Assembly (NCBI GenBank): GCA_964420125.1
Contig: CAYQQQ010000006.1
Coordinates: forward strand, 138,996-202,995
Direction: 5' to 3'
Length of the DNA stretch: 64,000 nt
Source: CAYQQQ01 sp964420125
GTDB lineage: Bacteria; Actinomycetota; Acidimicrobiia; Acidimicrobiales; Microtrichaceae
Part shown: one piece after another, positions 46,623-55,273 of the stretch
How the letters are laid out: each line of letters opens with the position of its first letter
How positions within the stretch are numbered: position 1 is the first letter of the stretch
Made by a program: the position numbers and the translations under genes
The notes under the pieces: generated by a model
The model's input: the letters and a program-made list of their open reading frames with translations, nothing else
Databases searched by the model: none
What the model was told of the DNA's origin: nothing

Positions 46623-48740
46623 ATGTCTCGTCGGGTCCTTTTCCGTTCCCTGATGGGCCTCGTGCTGGTCCTGGCCGCGGTGTCCTGCGTGCCGCCCACG
46701 CCCCCAGCGCCGCCGCCGGGCGCCACGCCCACGTCACGCCTCAGCTCCGACGGCGAGCTCGTGTGTGCGGTCACCTCAGGCGGCGACCTCAGGTGCTGGG
46801 GTGCCGGCTACTTCGGTCTGCCGGGGTCCACGAGCTCCGAGCAACGGCTGTCGGCCACGACGGTCACGGGGCTGAGCGGGGTCAGCGCAGTCGCGGTCGG
46901 CCGACGCTTCAGCTGCGTCCTGCTGGGAGGCGGACAGGTGAAGTGCTGGGGCTCCAACGGCGAGGGCCAGTTGGGCGATGGCACCACCACGAACCGTTTC
47001 GAACCGGTCGACGTGACCGGGTTGGGCGCCGCCACCGAGGTCGCCGCCGGCACCGCCCACGCCTGTGCCGTGGTCGGCGGTGGGGTGTGGTGCTGGGGTC
47101 GCAACGACGACGGCCAGCTGGGTGACGGCACCACCTCGGACAGCTCGGTGCCGGTGGCGGTGAGTGGGATCACGACCGCCACCCAGGTCGCTGCCGGGGC
47201 AGCCCACACCTGTGCGCTGCTCGCCGACAAGACCGTGCGCTGCTGGGGGGATGGGACCGGCTACCAGCTCGGCTCGGGGACCACGGCCGACTCGACCACG
47301 CCGCTCCAGCCGGTCGGCCTGCCGGCGACCACGGTCGTCGCCGCCGGCGGGTCGGGCACGTGGGGCGCCTTCAGCTGCGCGCTCGCCACCACCGGGATCG
47401 AGTGGTGCTGGGGTGGCGGCGCCCCGCCCACCGCCAACTCGCACGTGCCGAAGCCGACCGGCGTAGGCGGGGTGGTGGACATCGCCGGGGTCTGTGCGAT
47501 CACCGCAACGCGTGAGATGCGCTGCGCCGACTCGGGTTCTTGGCTGGTCGAACCTGGTGCGGCCGACGTCGCCGACGTGGTCAGCGGGCCGGTGTGCATC
47601 CTGCGCAACGACGACTCGGCAGCTTGCCGGGGCGGCAACAACGGTGGTTCCAACGGCAACGGCACCGGGGAGTGGGTGGCAACCCCGCGGCCCGCGGTGC
47701 CGACCATCAGCCCTGCCGAGGAGGTGGCCGTGGGCGACGTCCACGCCTGCGCCCGTCTCACAGGCGGCGAGGTTCGCTGCTGGGGCAACGGCGTGCTGGG
47801 TCAGCGCGGCGACGGCCTGACCGGCTACCAGTCGAGCCCCACCTCGACCGGCCTCACCGACGCCGTCGCCGTCGGGGCAGGGGAGTTCCACTCCTGTGCC
47901 GTGCGTGCCTCGGGGGAGGTGTGGTGCTGGGGTCAGCTGTCCGGCTTCTCCAGCGGTGCGCCCGCTGCGATCACCGGCACCGCCTCCGCGGTGCAGGTCG
48001 ACGGTGGTCAGGGGTTCGCCTGTGCGACCCGCGCCGGTGGCACCGTCGACTGCTTCGGCAACAACAGCCACGGCGAGCTGGGCGACGGGACCACGACCAG
48101 CTCGATCACCCCGGTGGCGCCGGTGGGCATCACCGACGCGGTGCAGGTGGAGGCCGGGTTCAACCACGCCTGCGCCCTGCGCTCCACCGGCGCGGTGCGG
48201 TGCTGGGGGCGCAACGTGAGCGGCGAGGTGGGCGACGGCACCCACACCCAGCGCACCTCTCCGGTGGACGTCACGGGGTTGACCTCGGTGGTCGACCTGG
48301 CGGCCGGCTTCGGGTCCACCTGCGCGGTGCGCGGCGACGGGTCCGTGTGGTGCTGGGGCGAGAACGCCGACAAGGTCGGTCCCTCGGGGTGGAGCCCGGA
48401 CCTGGCCCTGCCCGCCGCCGTGCCCGGCATCACCGGCGCCGTGTCCGCTTCGATCGACAACAACCGGTTGTGCGTGGTGCGCACCGACGCCTCGGTGCGT
48501 TGCGTCGGGTGGCAGTACCTCTACGGGCTCGTGGGTGACGGAGCGCTCTTCGAGGACGCAACCGTCCCGGTCTCGCCCGCCGGACTCACCACCGCCGACC
48601 AGGTGGCAGCCGGCCCGAACCACGCCTGTGCGGTAACCGTCGGCACGGTCCGCTGCTGGGGCTACGACCACGACAACCAGCTCGGCGACGGCGGTCCGGG
48701 GGCGCAGGCCGTGCTGGGTCCGGTGCTGGGCATGCCCTGA
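46623..48740 (+). CDS. RCC1-repeat beta-propeller lipoprotein
   Basis: The 705-residue lipoprotein has a lipobox in LVLVLAAVSCVPPTPP, a Pro-rich stalk, then about 12 RCC1/BLIP-II-like blades with core C-A-(V/L)...RCWGxNxxGQLGDGT (for example QVKCWGSNGEGQLGDGT). Two cysteines per blade (HACAV and RCWG) could form disulfides. Twelve blades exceed the seven of eukaryotic RCC1, so it may form two propellers. Such surface proteins bind proteins or glycans; the partner is unknown. ATG 46623 has GGAGGG 4 nt upstream. Confidence 0.85.
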   Translation: MSRRVLFRSLMGLVLVLAAVSCVPPTPPAPPPGATPTSRLSSDGELVCAVTSGGDLRCWGAGYFGLPGSTSSEQRLSATTVTGLSGVSAVAVGRRFSCVLLGGGQVKCWGSNGEGQLGDGTTTNRFEPVDVTGLGAATEVAAGTAHACAVVGGGVWCWGRNDDGQLGDGTTSDSSVPVAVSGITTATQVAAGAAHTCALLADKTVRCWGDGTGYQLGSGTTADSTTPLQPVGLPATTVVAAGGSGTWGAFSCALATTGIEWCWGGGAPPTANSHVPKPTGVGGVVDIAGVCAITATREMRCADSGSWLVEPGAADVADVVSGPVCILRNDDSAACRGGNNGGSNGNGTGEWVATPRPAVPTISPAEEVAVGDVHACARLTGGEVRCWGNGVLGQRGDGLTGYQSSPTSTGLTDAVAVGAGEFHSCAVRASGEVWCWGQLSGFSSGAPAAITGTASAVQVDGGQGFACATRAGGTVDCFGNNSHGELGDGTTTSSITPVAPVGITDAVQVEAGFNHACALRSTGAVRCWGRNVSGEVGDGTHTQRTSPVDVTGLTSVVDLAAGFGSTCAVRGDGSVWCWGENADKVGPSGWSPDLALPAAVPGITGAVSASIDNNRLCVVRTDASVRCVGWQYLYGLVGDGALFEDATVPVSPAGLTTADQVAAGPNHACAVTVGTVRCWGYDHDNQLGDGGPGAQAVLGPVLGMP

Positions 48741-48855
48741 CGGGAGCCGGTCGCCGCGGACCATCGAGCGGGGCAGAGCGTGCCATCCGAGGCCGCCTCC
48801 CGCGCGCAGCGAACCCATCGAAGGGCCGGATCACGACGCCGGTAGGCTCGGCGCC

Positions 48856-50217
48856 GTGATCCGCCTGCACGACACCCTCACCCGCACGGTCGAGCCGCTC
48901 GTCACCCGCGAGCCCGGCAAGGTGTCGATGTACGTCTGCGGGCCCACCGTCTACGGTCCGCCGCACCTCGGCCACGGTCGCTTCGCGCTCGTGTTCGACG
49001 TGCTGCGCCGCTACCTGATCTGGTCCGGCCTGGAGGTCACCTACGTGTCCAACATCACCGACATCGACGACAAGATCATCCAGCGGGCTCGTGAGGAGCA
49101 GCGTCCCGCCACCGAGGTCGCCGTGGAGTGGGAGCAGGTGTGGTGGGACGTCATGGACGCGCTGGGCGTGCTGCGCCCCGACGCCGATCCCCACGCCACC
49201 GCCTACGTGGAGCAGATGGTCGCGCTGATCGCGCAGCTCGTCGCCGACGGCGACGCCTACGTGACCGACGACGGGGTGTACCTCTCGGTAGGGCGAGTCC
49301 CGGGCTACGGCGCCCTCGCCCATCAGAGCCTCGAGGACCTCGTGTCCGGCGGGGGTGAGCGCACGGTGGTGGGGGAGGCCGACAAGCGCAACCCCGCCGA
49401 CTTCGCGCTGTGGAAGCTCGCCAAGGAGGGGGAGCCGGCATGGCCGTCGCCCTGGGGGGACGGGCGGCCGGGCTGGCACACCGAGTGCGTCGTGATGAGC
49501 CTCGACCTGCTGGGCGACGGCTTCGACCTGCACGGCGGGGGGCTCGACCTCAGCTTCCCCCACCACGAGAACGAGCGGGCCCAGGCCGTCGCCGCGGGCC
49601 GAACCTTCGCTCGACGGTGGGTGCACAACGGGTTCGTGGAGGTGGGGGGCGAGAAGATGTCGAAGTCGCTCGGCAACTTCACGACCCTGGTCGACCTCAT
49701 CGCCGAGCACGACCCACGCGCCTACCGGCTGGTGGTGCTGCAGTCGCACTACCGCTCCCCGGTGGAGGTCACCGCCACCTCGATCGCCAACGCCGAGGCG
49801 GCCCTGGATCGGCTCGACGCCTTCGCCCGGCGCGTGCGCGACCTGCGGTCGGTCGCGCCCGATGCGGAGCGCCTGGCGGCGTTCCGGGATCGCATGGACG
49901 ACGACCTCGACACGCCCGGCGCCATGGCCGTGCTGTTCGCCTGCGTGACCGACGCCAACCGGATGCTCGACGCCGGCGACGAGGAGGGCGCGGGCCCGGT
50001 GGCGGCGGCCTGGCGGGCCATGCTCGACGCGGTCGGGCTCGTCGTGCACGACGACGACGGCGACGTGCCGGCGGAGGTGACGGCTCGGGCGGCCGATCGC
50101 GACGAGGCCCGTGCCGCCAAGGACTGGGCGACCGCCGACGCCATCCGAGACGAGCTCACCAGTGCCGGCTGGGTGGTGGAGGACACGTCGCAGGGCACGA
50201 CCGTGCGGCGGGGGTGA
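48856..50217 (+). CDS. cysS: Cysteinyl-tRNA synthetase
   Basis: Charges tRNA-Cys; cytoplasmic, 453 residues. Zinc ligands appear in MYVCGPTVYG, GWHTECVVM and FPHHENERAQ; HIGH is HLGHGR and KMSKS is EKMSKSLGN. HHENER and the length separate it from the mycothiol ligase MshC. GTG 48856 is leaderless (TAGGCT, 48843-48848, 7 nt upstream). It has no neighbouring ispF or rRNA methyltransferase gene as in many actinobacteria. Confidence 0.95.
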   Translation: MIRLHDTLTRTVEPLVTREPGKVSMYVCGPTVYGPPHLGHGRFALVFDVLRRYLIWSGLEVTYVSNITDIDDKIIQRAREEQRPATEVAVEWEQVWWDVMDALGVLRPDADPHATAYVEQMVALIAQLVADGDAYVTDDGVYLSVGRVPGYGALAHQSLEDLVSGGGERTVVGEADKRNPADFALWKLAKEGEPAWPSPWGDGRPGWHTECVVMSLDLLGDGFDLHGGGLDLSFPHHENERAQAVAAGRTFARRWVHNGFVEVGGEKMSKSLGNFTTLVDLIAEHDPRAYRLVVLQSHYRSPVEVTATSIANAEAALDRLDAFARRVRDLRSVAPDAERLAAFRDRMDDDLDTPGAMAVLFACVTDANRMLDAGDEEGAGPVAAAWRAMLDAVGLVVHDDDGDVPAEVTARAADRDEARAAKDWATADAIRDELTSAGWVVEDTSQGTTVRRG

Positions 50218-50223
50218 GCGCCC

Positions 50224-51222
50224 TCACTGCGGTGTCCACACCACCTGGTAGTCCGCCGTCTGACCGGAGCCGGGGTTGAGGTTCGTCAGTCCCGGGGGCG
50301 CTCCGGGCTGCGCCGGCTGTTCCACGACGCCCAACCCCTGGCCGCTGAGCTGCTCGAGGCTCGCCATGGGGTTGCCGTTGTCGTCCCACTCGAGCTCGAG
50401 CTGCCACTGGTTGTCGTAGTCGCCCACCAGGATGAGCTGCGCGACGAACTCGACGCCGGGTCGGGGGTTCGCCAACCCCAGGTTCAGGCCCGGTCCGTTC
50501 GTCGAGCCCTCCCCGAAGTCGAACCCGATCGCCGGGGACTGGTCGCTGATCCAGGTGGAGATGTCCGGGGATGCGCTCTGGATGCTCAGCGGCACGGGGG
50601 AGAGGTTCACCAGGTTGACCTGGATCGTGTTCTGGGCGTCGTCGATGAACAGCGACACCTCCGCGAACCGCTCGGGCAGGGTGTGCCCGGCGTCGTCGCC
50701 GATCGGGCTCGCGGAGATCGTGAGCCGGCCGGCAGCGGCATCCCAGGACGGATCCCGCAACTCGACGGCGACGTCCACCGCCGGGCCGTCCTTCGAGTGG
50801 CCGGTGACCGCGGCGTTCGGCGGGTCGTCGTCGAAGCCGAACGCCGCCCAGGTGTCGACGAAGTCCTGCACGGTGCCGTGGTGGGCGCCCCGGTGGGGTC
50901 GGTCCTCGAAGGTCAGGACGTCGTCCTCGGGGACGTCGATCACGAGCTCCCAGCTGCCGTCGTCCCGGGCGCTGGCGCTGGCCGTGCCGCCCTGGATCAC
51001 GAAGAGCAGCTCGGCGGCGTCGTCGGCAGTCGGTTGACCCAGCGGTGGCGCCGCCTCCGCGACCGCCGAGGTGGTCGGCTCCGACGGCTCCGATGCGCTC
51101 GACCCCTCTCGGGAGCCGGCGTCCTCGGCATCGTTGCCGGTGCAGCCGGACGCCGTCAGCACGAGCAGCACCACGGCGGCACCGCGCCATCGACGGGGCC
51201 CGGCGGAACGGGAGCATCCCAT
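50224..51222 (-). CDS. Lipoprotein of unknown function
   Basis: The 332-residue product begins RWRGAAVVLLVLTASGCTGN, a clear lipobox, then a Ser/Glu-rich linker and an extracellular domain. Readable stretches include SWELVIDVPEDDVLTFEDRPHRGAHHGTVQDFVDTWAAFGFDDDPP and WDAAAGRLTISASPIG, with DFGEGSTNGPGLNLGLANP toward the end; no known domain was recognised. ATG 51222 is leaderless: TACCCT (51229-51234, minus) 6 nt upstream. It converges with cysS across 6 bp. Confidence 0.6.
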   Translation of the reverse strand: MGCSRSAGPRRWRGAAVVLLVLTASGCTGNDAEDAGSREGSSASEPSEPTTSAVAEAAPPLGQPTADDAAELLFVIQGGTASASARDDGSWELVIDVPEDDVLTFEDRPHRGAHHGTVQDFVDTWAAFGFDDDPPNAAVTGHSKDGPAVDVAVELRDPSWDAAAGRLTISASPIGDDAGHTLPERFAEVSLFIDDAQNTIQVNLVNLSPVPLSIQSASPDISTWISDQSPAIGFDFGEGSTNGPGLNLGLANPRPGVEFVAQLILVGDYDNQWQLELEWDDNGNPMASLEQLSGQGLGVVEQPAQPGAPPGLTNLNPGSGQTADYQVVWTPQ

Positions 51223-51371
51223 GCCGCGAGGGTAGGGGCGTCGACGTGCAAGTCCACCGCCTGCGTGCGGTCGTGGACGCCCATGGGGGAGTCGGTGGCG
51301 GGGGCCCGGGGCCGGGTGCGCCGCGTCGTTGTGACCTTCGTCTCCTCCGCCCGCCCCGATTCGTTGCGGGA

Positions 51372-51402
51372 GTTACCGGTTGGTAACCTACCCAGCGGTA
51401 AC
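51372..51402 (+). promoter_or_regulatory. Palindromic operator in front of the acyl-CoA dehydrogenase gene
   Basis: GTTACCGGTTGGTAAC (51372-51387) is an inverted repeat of GTTACC/GGTAAC, and a further GGTAAC half site occurs at 51397-51402. A possible -10 TAACCT (51384-51389) overlaps it. This is a typical layout for a TetR- or GntR-type repressor of fatty-acid genes; no regulator gene is adjacent. Confidence 0.5.
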
Positions 51403-51450
51403 GTACGCCAGGCACCCGATCCCGGGGCCGTGTTCGAAGGATGGGGACCG

Positions 51451-52677
51451 ATGGCCGAGTTCGAACTGACCGAGGACCAGCTCCAGATCCAGAAGTGGGT
51501 GCACGACTTCGCCGAGGGGGTGCTCCGCCCGGCCGCCGAGGAGTGGGACGAGCGCGAGGAGTTCCCCTGGCCCATCGTGGAGGAGGCCGCCAAGATCGGC
51601 CTCTACGGGTTCGACTTCATGGCCCAGTCCGCCATGGACCCCACCGGGCTCACCCTGCCCCTCGCCATGGAGGAGCTCTTCTGGGGTGACGCCGGCCTCG
51701 GCCTGTCGATCTTCAGCTCCGGGCTCGCCGCCGCGGGCATCGCGGGCAACGGCACCACCGAGCAGATCCTCGAGTGGGTTCCCCAGTGCTATGGCACCCC
51801 GGAGAAGATCCAACTCGGCGCCTTCTGCGTGAGCGAGCCCGACGCCGGCTCGGACGTCAGCTCGCTGCGCACCAAGGCCGTGTACGACGAGGCCAAGGAC
51901 GAGTGGGTGATCAACGGCACCAAGGCCTGGATCACCAACGGTGGCATCGCGGACGTGCACGTGGTGGTCGCCACCGTCGACCCCGAGCTCAAGGGCCGGG
52001 GCCAGGCCAGCTTCATCGTCCCCCCCAACACGCCGGGGCTGTCGATGGGCCAGAAGTACAAGAAGCACGGCATCCGTGCCTCCCACACCTCCGAGGTGAT
52101 CTTCGACGACGTGCGGGTGCCCGGCAGCCTGCTGCTGGGCGGCAAGGAGAAGCTCGACGAGAAGCTCGCCCGAGCCCGTGAGGCGCTCTCCAAGCCGGCG
52201 GGCGAGACCTCCGGCAAGCAGCCGGCGATGGCCACCTTCGAGGCCACCCGACCCGCCGTGGGCGCCATGGCGGTCGGCATCGCCCGCGCCGCCTACGAGT
52301 ACTCCCTCGACTACGCCAAGGAGCGCTACGCCTTCGGCAAGCCGATCATCCAGAACCAGGCGATCGCCTTCATGCTGGCCGACATGGCCACCCAGATCGA
52401 CGCCGCTCGCCTCCTGGTGCACCGCGCCGCCTGGCTCAGCCGCAACGGCGTGGGCTTCCGGAACGCCGAGGGTTCCATGTCGAAGCTCTACGCCGGGCGC
52501 ACCGCCGTGTGGGTGACCGAACGGGCGATCCAGATCCTCGGCGGCTACGGCTACACCCGGGAGTACCCGGTGGAGCGCTGGCACCGCGACGCCAAGATCA
52601 TGGACATCTTCGAGGGCACCGAGCAGATCCAGCAGCTGGTGATCTCGCGGGCCATCTCGGGGATGCGCATCGAGTAG
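51451..52677 (+). CDS. Acyl-CoA dehydrogenase
   Basis: FAD enzyme introducing the alpha-beta double bond into acyl-CoA. The 408 residues follow the family order: helical N-domain, LGAFCVSEPDAGSDVSSLRT (flavin/substrate loop), WVINGTKAWITNGGIAD, KYKKHGIRASHTSEVIFDDVRVP, and QILGGYGYTREYPVERWHRDAKIMDIFEGTEQIQQ with the catalytic Glu in IFEGTEQ. An extra loop near KEKLDEKLARAREALSKPAGETSG resembles the larger actinobacterial subgroup. ATG 51451 has GAAGGA upstream. It stands alone behind the palindrome, perhaps induced by fatty or branched acids. Confidence 0.92.
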   Translation: MAEFELTEDQLQIQKWVHDFAEGVLRPAAEEWDEREEFPWPIVEEAAKIGLYGFDFMAQSAMDPTGLTLPLAMEELFWGDAGLGLSIFSSGLAAAGIAGNGTTEQILEWVPQCYGTPEKIQLGAFCVSEPDAGSDVSSLRTKAVYDEAKDEWVINGTKAWITNGGIADVHVVVATVDPELKGRGQASFIVPPNTPGLSMGQKYKKHGIRASHTSEVIFDDVRVPGSLLLGGKEKLDEKLARAREALSKPAGETSGKQPAMATFEATRPAVGAMAVGIARAAYEYSLDYAKERYAFGKPIIQNQAIAFMLADMATQIDAARLLVHRAAWLSRNGVGFRNAEGSMSKLYAGRTAVWVTERAIQILGGYGYTREYPVERWHRDAKIMDIFEGTEQIQQLVISRAISGMRIE

Positions 52678-52690
52678 CGGCGACAGGGTC

Positions 52691-52764
52691 GGGCGGCGGC
52701 TGCGCCGCCGAGATCATGGCCGTGTCGTTGCGAGGGCAGGGCGGCGGCTGCGCCGCCGAGATCA
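52691..52764. repeat. 26-bp direct repeat forming two hairpins
   Basis: A 26-bp sequence starting GGGCGGCGGCTGCGCCGCCG and ending AGATCA occurs at 52691-52716 and 52739-52764. Each contains GGCGGCG/CGCCGCC with a 4-nt loop. The last TCA of copy 2 is the reverse complement of the stop codon of the convergent gene. Probably a double bidirectional terminator. Confidence 0.75.
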
Positions 52765-54036
52765 GAGGACGGCCTCCGCGGCGCGCCGTCCGGAGCGCAC
52801 CGCGCCCTCGATGCAGGGGTACATGCTCCAGTCGCCGGCGAAGGCGATGGGAGCGGCCGGGGCCCAGTCGCGCAGTCGGGTGAGGTGCCCGGGCTCGAAC
52901 ACCGGCACGGCGTGGTCGTGGCGCACCACCGTCCAGCGGGTCGCCTCGGCGAGCTCGAACAACGCCGGCTCGAGTCGGCGGCCCTCCTGCCACAGCCGCG
53001 CCGCCAGGGACTCGTCGTCGAGCCCCTCGGCGATCAGCTCCGCCGACCACCACCCCTCGGCCGACACGGTCGCTCCCTGCATGCCGATCGGCACCCTCCC
53101 GTCGCCGCCGGGGCTGAGCGCCACCGAACCCACGCGATGGCGACCGGGCCCCCCCGGGTGGACGTCGGTGCCCTCCGGTGGGCTGGGGTGTGCCCTGACG
53201 GCGTGGGCGAGGACGTGGCAGGAGTGGCGCACCGACTCCAGCCAGCTCGGCCTACCCGGCTCCCCGGCGGCCACGATCTTCGCCGCCACCGGTGCGGGCA
53301 CGGCGACCACCACGGCGTCGAACGCCCCGACCGGGTCCACCTCGACCCCTCTGCCGGTAGAACGGACCGCACTCACGTTGCAGCCGGTGCGGACGTCCAA
53401 GCGAGCGGCCAGGCGCCGCCAGGGCGCATCCATGCCGTCGGCGGGAACCCAGTAGCGGGCGGTCAGGGCGGCGCGCACCCAGCCCTCCACGAAGTCCGCC
53501 GACAGCTCCGCCACGTCTGCGAACACCATGGTCTCGAAGGCCGGGCGCACGAGGTACTCGACCACGCCGGGGCCCACCGAAGCCCGCACGGCGGTGTCCG
53601 CGGAGACCAGGTCGGACGAAGTCACCCGCGCCGGCACCTCCGGCACAGGGTGGCGCCGCAGCGCGCCGGCCGCCCAGCGGAGGAACCTCAACCGCTCTCC
53701 CCGCCCGAGCAGCGGGGTGCGCGCCAGCTCGAGCGGGCTGAACGGCGCCGGTCGCCGGACGCCATCGACGAGCAGGTCGGGCACCCCGTGGACGTCACGT
53801 CGGATCAGGGCGAGGCCACGGGCGAGATCGAGGGTGTCGTGGTAGAAGCTGGTCAACCACGCCGCACCCGCGTCGAGGCGATGGTCGGGGCCGAGCAGCA
53901 GGCTCCGCGTGCGTCCGCCGACGGCGTCGGTGCGCTCCAGCACCACGACCTCGGCCCCGGCTGCGTCGAGCCGCTCGGCCGCTGCCATGCCCGCCGGCCC
54001 CGCTCCCACCACCGCCACCCTCGCAACGCGTCCCAT
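52762..54036 (-). CDS. FAD-dependent amine-oxidase-like oxidoreductase
   Basis: The 424-residue flavoprotein opens with VAVVGAGPAGMAAAERLDAAG and VVVLERTDAVGGRTRS (Rossmann GxGxxG and GG-motif), contains DAGAAWLTSFY, and ends with APIAFAGDWSMYPCIEGAVRSGRRAAEAVL, the C-terminal FAD-binding motif of the protoporphyrinogen/amine oxidase superfamily. The substrate is unknown; such proteins are common near carotenoid or amine genes, but none is seen here. ATG 54036 is leaderless (TACCCT, 54046-54051, minus, 9 nt upstream). Confidence 0.86.
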   Translation of the reverse strand: MGRVARVAVVGAGPAGMAAAERLDAAGAEVVVLERTDAVGGRTRSLLLGPDHRLDAGAAWLTSFYHDTLDLARGLALIRRDVHGVPDLLVDGVRRPAPFSPLELARTPLLGRGERLRFLRWAAGALRRHPVPEVPARVTSSDLVSADTAVRASVGPGVVEYLVRPAFETMVFADVAELSADFVEGWVRAALTARYWVPADGMDAPWRRLAARLDVRTGCNVSAVRSTGRGVEVDPVGAFDAVVVAVPAPVAAKIVAAGEPGRPSWLESVRHSCHVLAHAVRAHPSPPEGTDVHPGGPGRHRVGSVALSPGGDGRVPIGMQGATVSAEGWWSAELIAEGLDDESLAARLWQEGRRLEPALFELAEATRWTVVRHDHAVPVFEPGHLTRLRDWAPAAPIAFAGDWSMYPCIEGAVRSGRRAAEAVL

Positions 54037-54131
54037 GGGCGCAGCAGGGTAGCGGGCCCGGCGCGGACGCACCCGACCCGATCCCGTCCCGACGGCGGGT
54101 CCCGCCGGCCACGTCCTGCGACGGGAGTCCG

Positions 54132-55202
54132 TCAGCCGGCGGCCTCGACGGGGTCGATGGTGCCGGCGCCCTTGGCCGGGTCGCCGTCGGGGTTGTCGGC
54201 GGTGGACGAGATCCGCTCGATCACACCGGCCACGTCGTAGCCCCGCGACACGAGGATGGCGGCCACGCCGGACACCAGCGGCGCGGCCATCGACGTGCCG
54301 TCGAGCTCCTCGTAGCCGTCGGTGCCCTCCGGCCAGAGGTTGCTCGGGGTGAGCGGCGCTGTGGAGAGGATCTGCACCCCGGGTGCGCTGACGGCGCGCT
54401 GGTCGCCCACGTTGGAGAACGACGCGACCTCGCCGGTCTGGTCGGTGGCGTTGACCACCAGCACGGGCACCCCGATGCGATAGGCGCGCTTGGTCGCTCC
54501 CTCGTTGCCGGAGGCGGCCACCACCACGACGTCCTCGGCGGCCGCCCTGCGGATGGCGGCGTTCAGCGGACCGCCCTTGGACAGGCGGGCGACGACTCCG
54601 GTCTCGCCCAGGGACAGGTTGATCACGTCCGCGCCGTTGTCGATCGCCCAGTTGATGCCCTCGGCGATCTGCTCGTCGGTGCCCGAACCGTCGTCGCCGA
54701 GCACCCGCACCGGCATGATCTTCGCTCCCGGCGCGGTGCCGGCCATCCCCACGCCGTTGCCGGTGGCGGCGGCGGCGATGCCCGCCACGTGGGTCCCGTG
54801 CCCGTTGCCGTCGTCGGGTTGGTCGTCGCCGTCGACCACGTCGTAGCCGGGGACCAGCTTCCCCTGGAGATCCGGGTGGTCCAGGTCGACTCCCGTGTCG
54901 ACCACGGCGATCACGGTGCCCTCGCCTGTCGCACCGCGCGTCCAGGCCTCTGGCAGGCGAAGCGAGCTCACGGCCCACTGAGCGCCCATCAGGGGGTCGT
55001 TCAGGTCCGGGACCGAAGCGGGAGTGGACGCCACGGTGGTGCTCGTCGTGGTCGACGTCGTCGAGGTGTCGGTGCTGGCCGGCGCCGAGGTGCTGGTGGC
55101 GGTGCTCGTGGTGATGAAGGCGTCCTCGCCGCCACCGTCGCTGCAGGCCACGCACAGCAGCGCCACGGTGAGGGGTACGGCCATCTGTCGAAGGGGTCGC
55201 AT
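54132..55202 (-). CDS. Subtilisin-like serine protease (S8), lipoprotein
   Basis: The 356-residue protein has a signal with lipobox (MAVPLTVALLCVAC), a Ser/Thr-rich stalk (about residues 28-60), and a compact S8 domain with the full triad: VIAVVDTGVDLDHPD (Asp), GNGHGTHVAGIAAA (His), ELDGTSMAAPLVSGVAA (Ser), plus oxyanion Asn in VVVAASGNEGA. It is anchored at the membrane exterior. Start ATG 55202 is chosen; an in-frame ATG at 55220 is possible. It lies 71 nt downstream of dinG in the same frame, which makes one long false reading frame through both. Confidence 0.9.
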   Translation of the reverse strand: MRPLRQMAVPLTVALLCVACSDGGGEDAFITTSTATSTSAPASTDTSTTSTTTSTTVASTPASVPDLNDPLMGAQWAVSSLRLPEAWTRGATGEGTVIAVVDTGVDLDHPDLQGKLVPGYDVVDGDDQPDDGNGHGTHVAGIAAAATGNGVGMAGTAPGAKIMPVRVLGDDGSGTDEQIAEGINWAIDNGADVINLSLGETGVVARLSKGGPLNAAIRRAAAEDVVVVAASGNEGATKRAYRIGVPVLVVNATDQTGEVASFSNVGDQRAVSAPGVQILSTAPLTPSNLWPEGTDGYEELDGTSMAAPLVSGVAAILVSRGYDVAGVIERISSTADNPDGDPAKGAGTIDPVEAAG

Positions 55203-55273
55203 GGGGGTCCACGGTGCCATGGGAACCCATCGGCGCCGCCGCCTCGGCTGTGAGCGCTCCAAGGGCGGTCTGA

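Noticed and set aside
48856..50217. Mycothiol ligase MshC instead of CysRS
   Set aside because: HHENER, EKMSKSLGN and 453-residue length with C-terminal tRNA-binding helices fit CysRS.
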